NCBI GenBank assembly: GCA_014529385.2
Contig: CM043954.1
Location: 96,489,247 to 96,553,246, forward strand
DNA from: Adiantum capillus-veneris
Taxonomy: Eukaryota > Streptophyta > Polypodiopsida > Polypodiales > Pteridaceae
DNA: 64,000 nucleotides
Reading direction: 5' to 3'
This document shows, one piece after another, positions 1 to 11,645 of the stretch (position 1 is the stretch's first letter; each line of letters begins with the position of its first letter). Below the pieces are notes generated by a model. That model did no database searches and was not told where the DNA came from. It was given only the letters and a program-made list of their open reading frames with translations. The position numbers and the translations under genes were made by a program.

Positions 1-1490
1 AAAATAAAAGCAACCAGAAGGAATTAGAGTTATCCAATTTTCTCAAGGGGTTTCAAGATGTTTTTATTGACGACATCCCTTGTGAGCTACCTCCTAAACG
101 AGGTTATGATGACCATGCAATTGAACTTCTTCCAGGAAGTTCACTGCCTAACAAACCTCCTTATAGAGTTTCTCAACCTCAACAAGAGGAGATTATGCGG
201 CAAGTGCATGAGGTGGTTGAGAAGGGCATGGTTAGGCCTAGCTCATCTCCATTTTTCTCACCTGTGCTATTAGTACAAAAGAAAGATGGCACATATCATA
301 TGTGTGTCGACTATAGAGCACTAAATAGGATCAGTATCAAGAATAGGTTTCCCATTCCACGGGTAGAAGACCTATTTGATAAGCTACAAGGATCGACCTA
401 CTTCAGTAGGATTGACCTAAAAAGTGGCTATCACCAAATAAGGATAGTTGATCAAGATATTGTAAAGACCGCATTTTGCACCACATTTGGTCTTTACGAA
501 TACATTGTCATGCCTTTTGGCTTGACCAATGCACCAGCCACATTCAACCGCTTGATGGAGAAGCTGTTCAGGCCTCATCGAACCTTCACTGGAGTGTTCT
601 TTGATGATATTATCATCTACTCTAATTCATTAGAAGAACACAAGCAACACCTCCAGGTAATATTTCAAGTTTTAAGAGAGAATAAACTTTATGTTAATTG
701 AAAGAAAAGTGATTTTTTCTTGCAAGAGATTCAGTATTTAGGTCACATTATCTCTCAAGATGGCATCCAAATGGATCCATCAAAGTTAGAGGTAATAAAA
801 GGATGGCCTAAACCAAGGAATCTTCATGAACTAAGAAGCTTTATAGGTATGTGTGCATACTATAGACACTTCATAGAAAAGTTCTCACAAATTGCGGGAC
901 CATTACATGACCTAACAAAGAAAAGCGTTAGGTATACATGATCTGCTAAGGAGAACAATGCTTTTGAAAAGCTTAATGAAAAGCTTATCTCTCAACCTGT
1001 GCTTACAAAACCGGATCCTCAAAACCATCTGAGGTCCAATGTGATGGTTGTGGTGATTTCCTTGGAGCTGTTTTGCTCCAAGAAGGGCATGCCATAGGCT
1101 ATGAAAGTCGAAGGCTCGACCTTGTTGCGCAAGCTCTAAGCATATATGAAAAGGAACTCCTTGCAGTTCTACATGCCTTAGACTCATGGAAGCACTTTTA
1201 TTGGGGACTCCTTTCATTCTGCGAACGGATCACCAAAGTCTTAAGTACTTCATGACGCAGACCAAGCTCTCCGACAAACAAATGAGGTGGGCAAATTTCC
1301 TTTCGCAATTTCATTTTCATATTGCTCACATTGCTGGCAAGCATAATCAAGTAGCTGATGCACTCTCAAGATGGCCGAGAGTGAATGCGGTTTCCATAGC
1401 AACTCACAATGATCTATCTTCAATGATAGATGAGTATGCTATTGATCCCGATTTTAGAGATGTGATTTCAGCCCTTGCATAAGGGAAGAA
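1..1490 (+). pseudogene. gypsy pol: reverse transcriptase and RNase H region (fossil)
   Basis: Translated segments show the plant gypsy run into the RT palm: a PPNKPPYR-type lead-in near base 150, VDYRALN near 315, the SRIDLKSGYHQIRI block near 405-450, FGLTNAPATF near 520-545 and a DDIIIYS catalytic block near 600-625. Connection-domain words such as YLGHIIS and LRSFIGMCAYYRHFI follow (730-870), then RNase H words (YEKELLAVLHALDSWKHF, LRTDHQSLKYF, AGKHNQVADALSR) up to about 1,370. The protein would copy element RNA into DNA in the virus-like particle. It is broken and is reported only as a fossil domain. Confidence 0.92.
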
Positions 1491-2720
1491 AGAAGAACCA
1501 TTTACTTTACAAGATGGTTATCTTCTCTATGGCAATAGACTATGCGTTACTAACTCACTACGTGAGAAAGTAATGTATGAATCTCATGCTCCACCTTATG
1601 CGGGGCATAGAGGGATTCAGTCTACCTTAGGGAATTGAAACATATTTCTATTGGCCTACCATGAAAGTGAACATACAAGAGTATGTTTGTAAATGTGTGG
1701 TATGCCAAAAGACAAAATTTGATAGAGGGAAGCAACTTGGATTGCTTCAACCCTTGCCAATCCCTAATTCACCATGGGTGAGGATATCCATGGATTTTAT
1801 CTTTAAATTTCCTAAGTCTATCTATGGGAATCGAGAATATGGACGATAGCAGACAGGTTCAGTAAACAAGCTCATTTTATACCTGTCAAAAAGACTATCA
1901 AATCCCATCAAATGGCAACCCTCTTCATTTCACAAATTTTCAAGTACCATGGCTTGCCAATGTCCATAGTGTTGGATAGAGATCCTAGAATGACCAATAA
2001 TTTCTGGAAGGGTCTCTTTGAGAATTTAGGGACAAGGCTAAACTTCTCTTCGGCCTATCATCCACAAACGGATGGCCAAAGTGAAATAGCTAACCTAACA
2101 ATTCTCGATCTACTAAAATCCTATGTAACGGAAGTAGATCAAAGATCCCAATGGGAGAACTACTTACCCTTGGTGGAGTATGCTTACAATAACACTGTAC
2201 ATACTTCCACGGGAAAATCACCTTTCGAGGTAATTGAGGGAAAATCAAAAAGTCCCTTGCTACTCAAGGTACATGGGAAGATCTTCGCTACAGATGAGTA
2301 TAGCCGAGACCTACAAGAATCTTTTCAAAAGATTAAGGATGCTATCTCTATCTCACAGCAAATGCAAAAGGATGCTGCTAACAAGCACAGAAGATCCCAA
2401 GCCTTTAAAGAAAATGATTGGATCTTATTAACGTTTCCCAAGGCTTGATTAAGGCACACGATGGGCAAGAATCCTACACGCCACCAAAAGTACTATGTGA
2501 AACTAGCAAAAAGGTACTATGGTCCCTTTCAGATTCTTAGGCCAATCAATGAGATGGCCTATCAACTCAAGTTGCCCAATCATTGGCTCATACACAATGC
2601 TTTCCATGTGAGCCTATTAAAGCCTTACAAAGGAGAGCGACCTCAAGAACCAACTACTGAAGACCCACCAGAGATCGAGGACCAAGAGGAGGTGCTGCAG
2701 CCCGAGTCCATTCTTTGACA
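1491..2720 (+). pseudogene. gypsy pol: integrase region (fossil)
   Basis: This continues the pol polyprotein. The zinc-binding H2C2 region is visible around 1,580-1,720 (CKCVVCQKTK). The catalytic core follows from about 1,775, with WVRISMDFI, DRDPRMTNNFWKGLFENLGTRLNFSSAYHPQTDGQSE-type words and VEYAYNN. The C-terminal basic segment ([22 protein letters not shown]) lies near 2,510-2,580. Integrase would insert the cDNA into chromatin. It is broken in a few places. Confidence 0.92.
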
Positions 2721-2872
2721 TGAAGACAAGGTACTAAGAGGCGGTAAGACTATCCGACGATATCTTATTAAGTTTAAGAATTATCCTTTTGAAGATGCTA
2801 GATGGATGCAAGGCATACAATTAAAGGATAACCTAAACCTTCTCAATGCTTACAATGCTTCCCAAGAGTAAG
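2718..2872 (+). pseudogene. chromodomain-like C-terminal tail of integrase (fossil)
   Basis: Directly after the integrase C-terminal segment, the plus strand translates to a basic stretch with YLIKFKNYPFEDARW. This matches the LVKWKxxPxxxATWE core of the chromodomain in plant chromoviruses. In that family the chromodomain steers integration toward marked heterochromatin. This tail is what separates the element from Tat/Athila types such as the one at 39.8-47.5 kb. Confidence 0.75.
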
Positions 2873-3226
2873 CAAATGTACAAAATGCTAAAAATGAACA
2901 AAGTTTTTTGTCTTATAAGACTCTCTTTTTCTTTATTGTGCACAAAAATGAAGTACTATGCATGCTTAGATCAAGTTTACGGAGACGACGTCTCCCAAAC
3001 ACCAAGTAGAGCTTGTCCTCTACTATGGAAGATTGATAGGACTAATGTGCACACATGCTTGCGACAGCCTCAGGCTCTCAAGCACCAAATGGACTAGTCA
3101 TCCATTGTGGAATGATGTCATAGGGTAACATAGGGATCCTCTACCTGCTAAGAAAAGGACTCATGAATATGCTTTATCTTCTCTACACCATAGTCAAGGA
3201 CGATTATGATTTCAAGAGAGAGGTAA
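2873..3226 (+). other. 3' untranslated stretch of the chromovirus fossil
   Basis: This lies between the chromodomain tail and the proposed LTR. No convincing coding signal is visible. A short purine run (AAGAGAGAGG, about 3,213-3,223) sits just before the proposed TG start of the LTR and is the likely polypurine primer for plus-strand synthesis. Confidence 0.5.
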
Positions 3227-4698
3227 TGTCATAATAATCAATATCTAATTCTCCTAAATGATTTTCTCATGTTAAACTGATCATTTAATATGGGGAAGTG
3301 CTAGGGGAGAAAAATCTAGAATACTGGTTAAGCTAGCAGATCGGCCACGGTAGGGATCCAAAGGAGGGAAAATAGGGATCCAAAGGGGGGTCCATCTGCC
3401 AAAGAGACATGTGCAACAATGGGCTAAAAGGACCCTAAGGTTCATCCCATTAAGGCTTCCAAAATGCTAAGGTTCCAAAATTCAAAGGTTGTGTCCAAAG
3501 GTCAACCATGGGGGAATTGGATGCTTTGTGTGCATCAAAAAATTATTTACAAATCCCTACTTAGGAGGGGGCGAGCCTTGCTTGTAGGGGATGAGGGAGA
3601 AAGTCACACACACACACACACACACACAAGCTCTCTTTACACAAAGGGAATGAGGGACACATGTCAGCTCCCTAGCCCAAATGCCCACAAGGTGTACCCA
3701 ATTCCTATTGGATGGCCTTGGAGGTGGACCAATGAGAATTAGGCTAGAGTAAATCTAGTTTAATTAATTTAAAAACACTTAATAAAAGAAACAATGAGAA
3801 TTAAGTCCTCTAGAAGACTATTGGACAGTCTCCCAAGGGGTCCAATGAGCATCAGCAACCCAATGGCTTGCCTGATTCCTATTGGCCAGGAGGAAAAGGG
3901 GTCCAATGAGAGTTTAGTTGAATTATTAAATTACCTAAAGCTCTCACAAAATGGGAAAGGGGGACACATGTCAGAAGGCTATCACTTATGCTGCTTAATT
4001 GCCATTGGCTAGCCCTAGGGAGGTCCAATGCGAGGGTAGCAAGAGCAAACAGCAAGAGGGGTCTCCCAAGAGAGAGAGGGGGCTGATTTTTGCAAGGCAT
4101 TATCACACACACACTCACACAATCTCATGTGTGAAGTAAAGAAGACTCTCTCTCCTTCTCAAGCTTTAATGGAAATCTTACCACCTACTCCAAGCTTGTG
4201 AGAAGGGAGGCCTACACCAACAACTCTTGGCTTTGTGATGCAAACTCCAACCAAGAGCCAAGCTTCAATGCATGCTCATCTCCTCTACCATGCTAATTAC
4301 TAAGCTAAGCTATGCTAATATGAGTGATTATGTGAGAATATGTACATCTTTCTCGTAAGACTACTCCTTCTTCCTCTCAATCTACTCTCATACCCTGCTA
4401 GCTCTCACCATCTTCAAAGGTGTGTGAGGTCTTGGGTCTGAGACCGGGGATAATTGATTTTTTGTTTGAGAAGTGTTTTGCTTGGTGCATGAAGCTTTCA
4501 TCTTCATTGCACTAGCTAGTCTTGAAGGAACACAAAGAATTGTATTGTACAATGTCTCTCTTGATGGGAGAAACCATAATACAAAGCCTTTTGGAGGGGG
4601 GACCGGCTCTCTCTCCACCCAAGCACTCTTGTGATTCTCATTAGGAATCTATTATAATGAAATGCCCACTATGTTCATGCTAATTTCCGCTACACACA
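3227..4698 (+). repeat. 3' LTR of the chromovirus fossil (boundaries approximate)
   Basis: The proposed LTR begins TGTCATAATAATC right after a purine run and ends near TTTCCGCTACACA, an ending of the usual plant gypsy kind, giving about 1.47 kb. The partner LTR is outside the window, so both ends are inferred. It contains internal repeats: the words CCTATTGG/GGTCCAATG recur near 3,700, 3,870 and 4,000, and GGGACACATGTCAG recurs near 3,654 and 3,961. A short (CA)n run lies at 3,604-3,630. Confidence 0.55.
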
Positions 4699-6325
4699 AG
4701 TTTTTAGTCCATTAAATGTTACATTATCAGAATTTTAATAATAGTGAGAGTGAAGGTGCACTACCAATGATTTTACATGTGATTGATGATCGACAATTGG
4801 ATGAGCCAGTTGCATAGGGGATATGGCAGTATGTGGTGCTACCTGATGCTATATGGAATCTGATGTTACCCTATGATGTGGGGGATTTTGAGCTAGCTTT
4901 TAACCCAGGAGGTGGTGACAGGTATATGCATGATCTGGGGCAATTGACTTATATGCCATATGATCCAGGCGGTTTGCGTGAAGATTTGTGGGCTAATTTA
5001 TGTTTATGCTTTATTGAGTGGAAATTCTTGTGTTTTCCCTATGATCCTGGAGGATGGTGTAAATTTTTTAAAGGAATGCTCACACTGGGATAGATGATTA
5101 GGTTCCGATTTGATCCCGGGGACTACTAAAGTGCAAGTTGTAGATGCAGAGGATACCAAATGTTTGATGTAGCAGGCTGCATGATACAATGTTTTGTTTT
5201 CTAGATTATGCTAAGTTAGAAGAGTGTTTGGTTATGTAGTCAATAAGATTACATGGCTGGCTTCCAGCGAATTTCTTCGAATAATTGATAAAGTATCTTC
5301 ACATCTTTTCACTTGGTTCTGCTAACAAAACTTGAAGTAAAGGACTTGACGACCATTCCTTGTGCAGACAGAGTAAGGCATACTTGAGCTTGACAGGGTT
5401 CCTTAAAGAGAGCTTAATGGTCAAGCCGTCTGCATCATTATCTGGAGCACTTGACTCTAGCGGGGTTCACTAAACAGGATATCCATAATTGAATGCTTTG
5501 AAGATACGGCAGATACAGTTTAGAGATTTTTGATGGGCAGCTACCTAATGATTAAGGTAGAACATTGATGATAGGGTATAGACCTTATTTCATTTTCCGT
5601 ACAGTTACGTGAGTCTGATGATAGTAAGGAGCTTAAGGTACCTGTAGTAGCAGATGCAGATTGAAGTGCTGTTGGCACAGATCGGAGTCTGTGCAGGTTT
5701 AGAGGGGGTGGATGTCGTGCAGCTCCGCTCCCATGCTAAGAAATATTCCAAGAAGATTCACATCAAGCTTATTTGAAGCTTACATGATTATTGAACAGTG
5801 ATCAAGGCTTGTTATCAGGCCAAGCTTAATGATTAATGTATGCCAAATGCGGCCTTTAAGGATCAACTGATGCCTTAATGATGCTAATATGACTATGCTT
5901 GAAGTGAGAACATATGGGATATCATGATATAGAACTGTAGTGCTTGCTCTACTGGCCTGTCTTTATGGCTCGTCGATTGGAGATACGTTGAAGAAGTTAT
6001 GGCAGTTTAAAGTTCAAGTCGTTTGCAAATCCGTACCGGATTGGGCAGTTGAGCTGAGGTGACAGAAATGAAATGAATGCACGGGCCTAAAGTGCTCACG
6101 TTCTGGAGCACGTTGGTCTTTTCAAATCAACGATGATCGGAGTTCCAGTTGCCAAGATATTAGCCGTTAAAGATTCTCCAGGGGTCGGTTTCGTGCCAGT
6201 CTAGTCGGCTTGATCGGAGTGCCATCTAGGGTATTTGAGCTCCAATCAGGGAATACGCAAACCGATATGCTTTGGAAGTTAAATATGCTAAATGTGGTGC
6301 CCCTACAGAAGCGCATAAGTACTTG
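4699..6325. other. Unassigned intergenic stretch, possibly old LTR-element remnant
   Basis: No protein family is recognisable. A loose motif, TATGATCC(A/T)GG(A/C)GG and variants, recurs near 4,903, 4,964, 5,041 and 5,109. A purine run (TTAGAGGGGGTGGA) followed by TGTCGTGCAG near 5,699-5,720 looks like a polypurine tract meeting an LTR start, but no matching end or second copy is visible. The word GATCGGAGT occurs three times (about 5,682, 6,134 and 6,212). The short open frames here have no support. Confidence 0.35.
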
Positions 6326-7255
6326 AAGAGCAACGTGTCCAATTGTTGGTGTCTCCTAGATCCACCACTTGGCCATTCTTGCCATGTCTTAAAGTTAGAT
6401 GCATTCAGCACTTGGCCATCATAACACTTGTAATTTTACACAATGTTTGTGGGATGAGTAGATCCTAGATCCACCACTTGGCCATTTAGAATTATAATTG
6501 GGAATTAGATGCATCAACGATCCACTTGGCCATTATAACGAAGGCTTGAAATGTGGATCCAATTGTTGATGTCTCCTAGATCCTCCACTTGGCCATTCTA
6601 ACCATGTCATAAAGCTAGGTGCATTCAGCACTTCGCCATCATAACACTTGTAATTTTACACAATGTTTGTGGCATGAGTAGATCCTAGATCCACCACTTG
6701 TCCATTTAGACTACGAATTGGGAATTAGGTGCATCAAAGATCCACCACTTGGCCATTCTAACCATGTCTGAAAGTTAGGTGCATTCAACACTTGTCCATC
6801 ATAACACTTGTGGTGTTACACAATGTTTGTGGGATGAGTAGATCCTAGATCACCACTTAACCATTTAGACTAAGAATTGGAAAGTAGGTGCATCAAAGAT
6901 CCGCCACTTGGCCATTCTAACCATGTATTAGTGCAAACAACACTTGGCCATCACAACACTTGTAATTTTACACAACGTTTGTGGGATGAGTAGATCCTAG
7001 ATCCACCACTTGGCCATTTAGACTAAGAATTGTAAATTAGATACATCAAAGATCTACCACTTGGCCATTATAACGAAGGCTTGAATTGTGGATCAAATTG
7101 CTGGTGTCTCCTAGATCCAACACTTGGCCATTTTAACCATGTCTTAAAGTTAGGTGCATTCAACACTTGACCATTATAACACTTATAGTTGTACACAATG
7201 TTTGTGGGGTGAGTAGATCCTAGATCCACCACTTGGCCATTTAGATCCTAGATTC
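6326..7255 (+). repeat. 223-bp satellite, array A (forward orientation)
   Basis: Tandem copies of a ~223-bp unit. Each unit carries four copies of a core, CCACTTGGCCAT, spaced about 43, 66, 51 and 63 bp apart, separated by four distinct spacer sequences. These spacers contain TGTGGATCCAATTGTTGGTG, CATGTCTTAAAGTTAGGTGC, TTTACACAATGTTTGTGGG and AGACTAAGAATTGGGAAG. Copies here are noticeably diverged from one another. The same family recurs at 11,646-12,918 in this orientation and at 25,101-39,755 inverted. Confidence 0.96.
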
Positions 7256-7930
7256 TAAATTCACCATCTTATCATTATCTATAGTTTGTGCAATGAAGGA
7301 TGCATCCTAAATAAAATCAAAGTTGTTCTAATGAAGTTTTGAATGTTGGTGTGCATCCTATATATTGAATCAAAAAAATTTGTGGAAGACTAGTACTCAT
7401 CTTAGATCCACCACTTGGCCGATCTAGAAATTATGGAAGAGTAGATACTAGCTCAATCAAAGATTCAATCATAGTTGTTGAATTGTCCATCCATCCAAGG
7501 TCCACCACTTGGCCAACCTTAATGGCTTCTGTCACAGTGAGTGTATTCTAAATCCACCACAAACATTTTTCACCACTTATCACATCCTTGATCCACAATA
7601 AGTGACTATTTTTAACAACTTATAGAAGCTTTGTTCCATTTTAGATCTACTAGTTGTCCATTCTAAAAAGTTATAGAACACATATTGTTTGTTAGATGCA
7701 TCACTTGGGAATTTTATGTTCAAGTTCTTGTTGAAGAGTAAGGGAAATAATCCGCCACCAAGCCACTTTGAGCAAGGTGTGAGAAGGAAAACTGCATCTT
7801 GTATTTAGTACTTTCCCTTTTGAAACAAATTAAGAAGGTTTGGTGCATCCAATATCCATCACAAGACCATTCTAAACATGGTGGTGTTAGAGAAAAAATG
7901 CATCCTAGATTCACTACCTTTCCATTCCAC
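7256..7930 (+). repeat. Degenerate satellite-derived sequence
   Basis: Scattered words of the 223-bp satellite remain (CCACCACTTGGCC near 7,413 and 7,505, GTGCATCC near 7,350), but the regular period is lost. Short open frames on either strand are by-products of the repeat. This is a transition zone between array A and the 50-bp array. Confidence 0.75.
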
Positions 7931-8625
7931 TTGTCCAAGCCAAGATCTATTGAGTTATAGAGGACCATAAGATCCACCACTTGTATAATATATGCCCTAT
8001 TGAAACATAGAGAGCCATAAGGTTCACCACTTGTCCAAGCTATGTTTTATTCAAGCATAGAGGACCATAAGGTTCCATTATATACTCTATTCAAGCATAG
8101 AGATACATGAGGTCCACCACTTGTCCAATCTATGCTCCATTCAAGCATAGAGAGCCACAAGACCCACCACTTGTCCAAGCTAAGATCGATTCAAGCATAG
8201 GAAAACACAAGGTCCATCACTTGTCTAGTCTATGCTTTATTGAAGGGTATAGAGCCATAAGATCCACCACTTGTCCAAGGAAATAACCCATTAAAGCATA
8301 GAAAGATACAAGGTTCACCACGTGTCCAATGTCTACTCTATTGAAAGAGAGAGATCCATAAGGTCCACCACTTGTCTAAGCTATAGTCCATTAAAGCATA
8401 GAGGACCATAAGGTCCACCACTTGTCCAATTTATGCTCTATTGAAGCATAGAGAGCCATTAAATCCAACACTTGTTAAAGCTATGCTCCATTCCACCATA
8501 GGTAGCCACAAGGTCCACCACATGTCTAAGCAAAGTTCCATTCTAGCATAGATAGCCACAAGGTCCACCACTAAATCTAAACTCTATTGAAGCATAGAGA
8601 ACAATAATTTCTACCACTTGTTCAA
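7931..8625 (+). repeat. 50-bp tandem repeat with an internal hairpin, about 13 copies
   Basis: The phrase GGTCCACCACTTGTCCA recurs at a 50-bp step; its CCACCAC ends fall at about 7,980, 8,030, 8,120, 8,170, 8,220, 8,270, 8,321, 8,371, 8,421, 8,471, 8,521 and 8,571. Each unit also holds CTATGCT-(7 nt)-AGCATAG, a perfect 7-bp stem with a 7-nt loop in the best copies. The CCACCACTTG(T/G)CCA word is shared with the 223-bp satellite, so the 50-bp array probably grew out of it. Confidence 0.93.
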
Positions 8626-9240
8626 GCTATGATCCATTCAATCATAAAGGATCATTCAAGAATAAGGTCTACCACTTCTTTCATTTTTAGGATGAACTTT
8701 GAATCTGGAAAAAAAGTGCACATGGTACTTAACAATGAAATTGTTTGTGTCGGTTGTGTGTGTAGAACCAATGAATATTCAAAGTCCATCCTAAAAATGG
8801 GAGGTGAAATGTATACCCATAACTTGGTGCTTCTAAGTAACCAAAATACAAATGAGTGAAACTTAGAATTACCATTTGGCCATTCTAAACAAGTTTTAGA
8901 AGGTGGTAGCATCTTAAACCAAACATTCCAAACAAGTTGTGGAAGGGTGGTTGGTGCACTCAATAAAATAGTACTTTTTCATTCAAAGAACATTGTGTAA
9001 ATATGGGTGCATCCTAGATCCGCCAGTTGTCCAATCTAAAAAAGTTCTTAAGAGGAGCAAGGAAATTTTTAATCCACCATTGAGACACTTTAAGCAAGGT
9101 ATGGATGGAAAAATTCATCCTTTACTTAACGTTTAGCTATTCTAAAAAAGTTTTACATGGGTTTGGTACATCCAAAATCCACTATTAGGATATTCTTAAC
9201 GGTACAGTTTTAAAAATGCATTCAAAATGAACTACTGCAT
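8626..9240 (+). repeat. Degenerate satellite-derived sequence, right flank of the 50-bp array
   Basis: Satellite-like words persist in decayed form (TTTGGCCATTCTAAACAAG near 8,875, GGGTGCATCCTAGATCCGCC near 9,005), with no regular period. Open frames on both strands around 8,630-8,960 overlap this material and look like chance frames. Confidence 0.65.
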
Positions 9241-9541
9241 AAATTGCTAATGCATAATTTTACGCTCTGATAAAATATGTACAATGAGATACAAATTCTT
9301 GTATGGATTATGTTCAACATGATACATGAACTTTGAAATAGAGCATTATTATGCAAGCTCCAAAAATCTTGTGAAATTCTATGGATATCACTTTAGGAAC
9401 AGATTTTTGTATGAGATCAAGTACTCATTGCATAACATGGCAATGCCATCACAACCCACGATGTTGATCATGATACATACTCAGTAATGAGTCGGTTTCA
9501 AATAGATTATCAATAACTTTCATATAAGGGATTTTATCATG
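9241..9541. other. AT-rich spacer
   Basis: No repeat unit or coding signal is visible. It lies between the decayed satellite and the 3' end of the minus-strand SET-domain gene, and may hold that gene's 3' untranslated region. Confidence 0.4.
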
Positions 9542-9555
9542 ATATTTGAGTGCTG

Positions 9556-10104
9556 TCAGGTAAATTTATATTCTGCAGGAAGCTCTTCACCACTTTCTAT
9601 GTGGCGTAGGGTTTCAACACAAACGTAGCCACATTTATCCAAGCTAATTTGTGTTGTTATGGATTTCTGCCAAGGTGGGAAAATGGGATCAAAATTATAA
9701 CATACATTTGGGCTCATACTTAGACCATGAGTACTATTTATATATCCTGCCAAATTTCCATCTTCTACATCACCAACAATATATATCTCATCGTCCACAC
9801 AATTGACATTTGGATCCTCTAGAAGCGAGTACCTAGATGCCCTTGGAGATATCTTGCACAAAATCTTCTAAGTATCATGGAAATACTTATCACCGCCATA
9901 ATGGAGAATAGTCATACACTTTTGAAGATGTGTATGCACAAAAATCCCATAACCATCTCCTTGTGTATTGGAAGCTCGTACTTCAAAGATAATACCACTT
10001 ATCTCAAAGACTTTATCCTTTGGAATGGGAAAAGTTTGTATACCAAGAGGATCATCATGCCACACATAATGTGAAAGACATTGTCTTTTAATACCTCTTA
10101 TCAT
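9556..10104 (-). pseudogene. SET-domain protein gene, decayed
   Basis: Two adjacent minus-strand frames (10,104-9,868 and 9,861-9,556) read as the two halves of a SET domain, the lysine methyltransferase fold. The first contains EVRASNTQGDGYGIFVHTHL and HYGGDKYF, matching the SET-N pattern RxSxxxGxGxFA...YxGE. The second contains GDVEDGNLAGYINS, then SPNVCYNF and IESGEELPAEY, matching GNxARFINHxCxPN and GEELxxDY. The usual NHSC segment reads INST, so catalysis would be doubtful even if the gene were whole. The halves are in different frames a few bases apart, which suggests a frameshift. A substrate cannot be named. The gene sits in a 2-kb island inside satellite, with an unrecognised gene just upstream on the same strand. 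Confidence 0.7.
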
Positions 10105-10500
10105 TTTTGAGTCTGCAATAAAAAAATGTTTAACATATTTTGGTTAAAAAATGTCACACATTGTAAACTATATGTTTTAGTTAAGGATTTTATGTCATGA
10201 AGTATCAATTCAACGTAGTAAAGAATCAATTTTTTGTATGCCAATTTACATTAAAATATTTTTTAGTAGATATGTTACTTCAAATTATTGATGTAATAAG
10301 TAATAATTTATCTTTTCTACAATTTTAAACTATTAAGAAAAGGTTCACTGCATGATACTTTTGAGAAAATCTGAAGTCAAAGATCTTAAATCAACTATTA
10401 ATATACTTGACAATATACATGATGAAACTATCATTACATGTTTAAAACAATATCAAACTTATTTCAAAATAAAAAGCTTAATTACATGACAAGTGGGTAT
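10105..10500. other. AT-rich gap between two minus-strand coding regions
   Basis: Strongly AT-rich, with no coding signal. It could be an intron joining the upstream unknown gene to the SET domain, or an intergenic spacer. I cannot place convincing splice sites by eye. Confidence 0.4.
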
Positions 10501-11645
10501 AGAAGCTTAGCTCATACTTGCTTCAAGGTTCAAAAAGTTTGTAACTGATATGGGTGTCTCACTTGTTGACGCTCCTACCCTATTCAATACTCCTTGGTCA
10601 TCAATGGGCTGATCTAATTGATCACTTTGAAGTTTTCCCATTTTTTGACATCGTCATGCTGATTTGCAAAGCTCAAAAGTCTTGTTTTAAGCTTTCTTTG
10701 GTCGTCAATATTGTCCACAAGGCATAACACTTCCCTTTTCTGCTTGAGTCCCAACTTTGTTATGTAGCCATCACTGAACATGTCAATAAGCTTTAAATCT
10801 TCTTTGCAATACTTTTGAATGAATTGCTTGATTGTCATCTCCTTCTTGAGTTGTAGAAACTCGACATCTAACAATTGACTCACACTTCCAAAATCTAGAT
10901 CAAGGTGTCCTGCATCTAGTATTATGGATTCTGTCCCTGTATTTGAAGAACTAATAAGTCCCTCAAAGGCATCTCCCTTGCTCAAGAACACAAGTGTGGT
11001 GAAGAATTCTATAGCACCAGTAAATTCCAGATGCTTCACATTGTGCAATGCCCCAACAAATTGTATTTTGACCATGTTTGTCATACTTTGCAAAGCAGAC
11101 TATAACTGCACATAGTCTTTATTATTTAAAAAAGAAAGGATCACACATTGTGGTTTTGTTGACCCACCTACAATAGCCATAATTCCATCTATAAGATCTT
11201 TGAATCTTTCAACTGACCATTGTAGATTTCTCTCCAAATCACGTGTGTTGTCAAGGATACACAATCCTATAGGGATAGGTTTGTTTAGATGGTGCTCTAA
11301 GTAAGATCTTCCCTCCATTTGAAGACTGACAACATATATAGACCATGGAAGATCTATAATTGAATATGCTTTGTCTTTCACAATGTTGATCGTCCATTGG
11401 ATATATTTTCTTACCTCTTCAGGAAAATCAATCTTCTTTGTACCACGTTGTAGTTGTGATGTCAGCCAAGTATCACAGAGTGTCAAGCAATGGGAGTAAA
11501 CAACATCATTAATGTTGTATGTGGTACAAAGCTTCTCCCAATTTTCACATGGATTCTCCTCATGGAGAAAATTGAATTGCTCAAGAAACTCATCTTGAAT
11601 AATACGATCTTGTTTCAGTTGCTTGATACGATCAGTCATGTCCAT
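10501..11645 (-). pseudogene. Unrecognised protein gene upstream of the SET domain
   Basis: Minus-strand coding runs from an ATG at 11,645 (MDMTDRIKQLKQ) to about 11,100, continues in a second frame 11,093-10,614, and may continue to about 10,510 in a third. Visible features are an N-terminal charged helix (TDRIKQLKQDRIIQDEFLEQ), a DLPWSIYVVSLQMEGRSYLEHHL segment, IMAIVGGSTKPQCVILSFLNN, and a charged helical C-terminus rich in K, L and Q. I do not recognise the family; the PW and GG motifs loosely recall SAM-dependent methyltransferases, but not enough for a call. The frame changes mean either introns or frameshifts. Satellite sequence begins exactly at the first codon, so the natural promoter and 5' end are missing or were replaced. 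Confidence 0.5.

Larger units (their letters stand above)
1..4698 (+). mobile_element. Ty3/gypsy chromovirus-type LTR retrotransposon, 3' portion (fossil)
   Basis: The left window edge cuts into the pol region of a Ty3/gypsy element on the plus strand. Part order is RT, RNase H, integrase (zinc-binding region then core), a chromodomain-like tail, a 3' untranslated stretch and an LTR. The RT-RH-IN order defines Ty3/gypsy, and the tail after IN places it among chromoviruses. The coding part is broken in several places, so this copy is a fossil. The 5' LTR, gag and protease would lie outside the window, so LTR divergence and age cannot be measured here. Confidence 0.93.

Noticed and set aside
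3604-3630. Telomere- or regulatory-type meaning of the (CA)n run
   Set aside because: It is a short microsatellite inside the LTR with no further structure.
6326-8625. Possible CRISPR array
   Set aside because: Repeats are contiguous tandem units with similar, not unique, spacers, in a plant nuclear context and with no cas genes.
10614-11645. Calling the unknown minus-strand gene a methyltransferase
   Set aside because: Only loose PW and GG-type words support it; no full motif set is visible.
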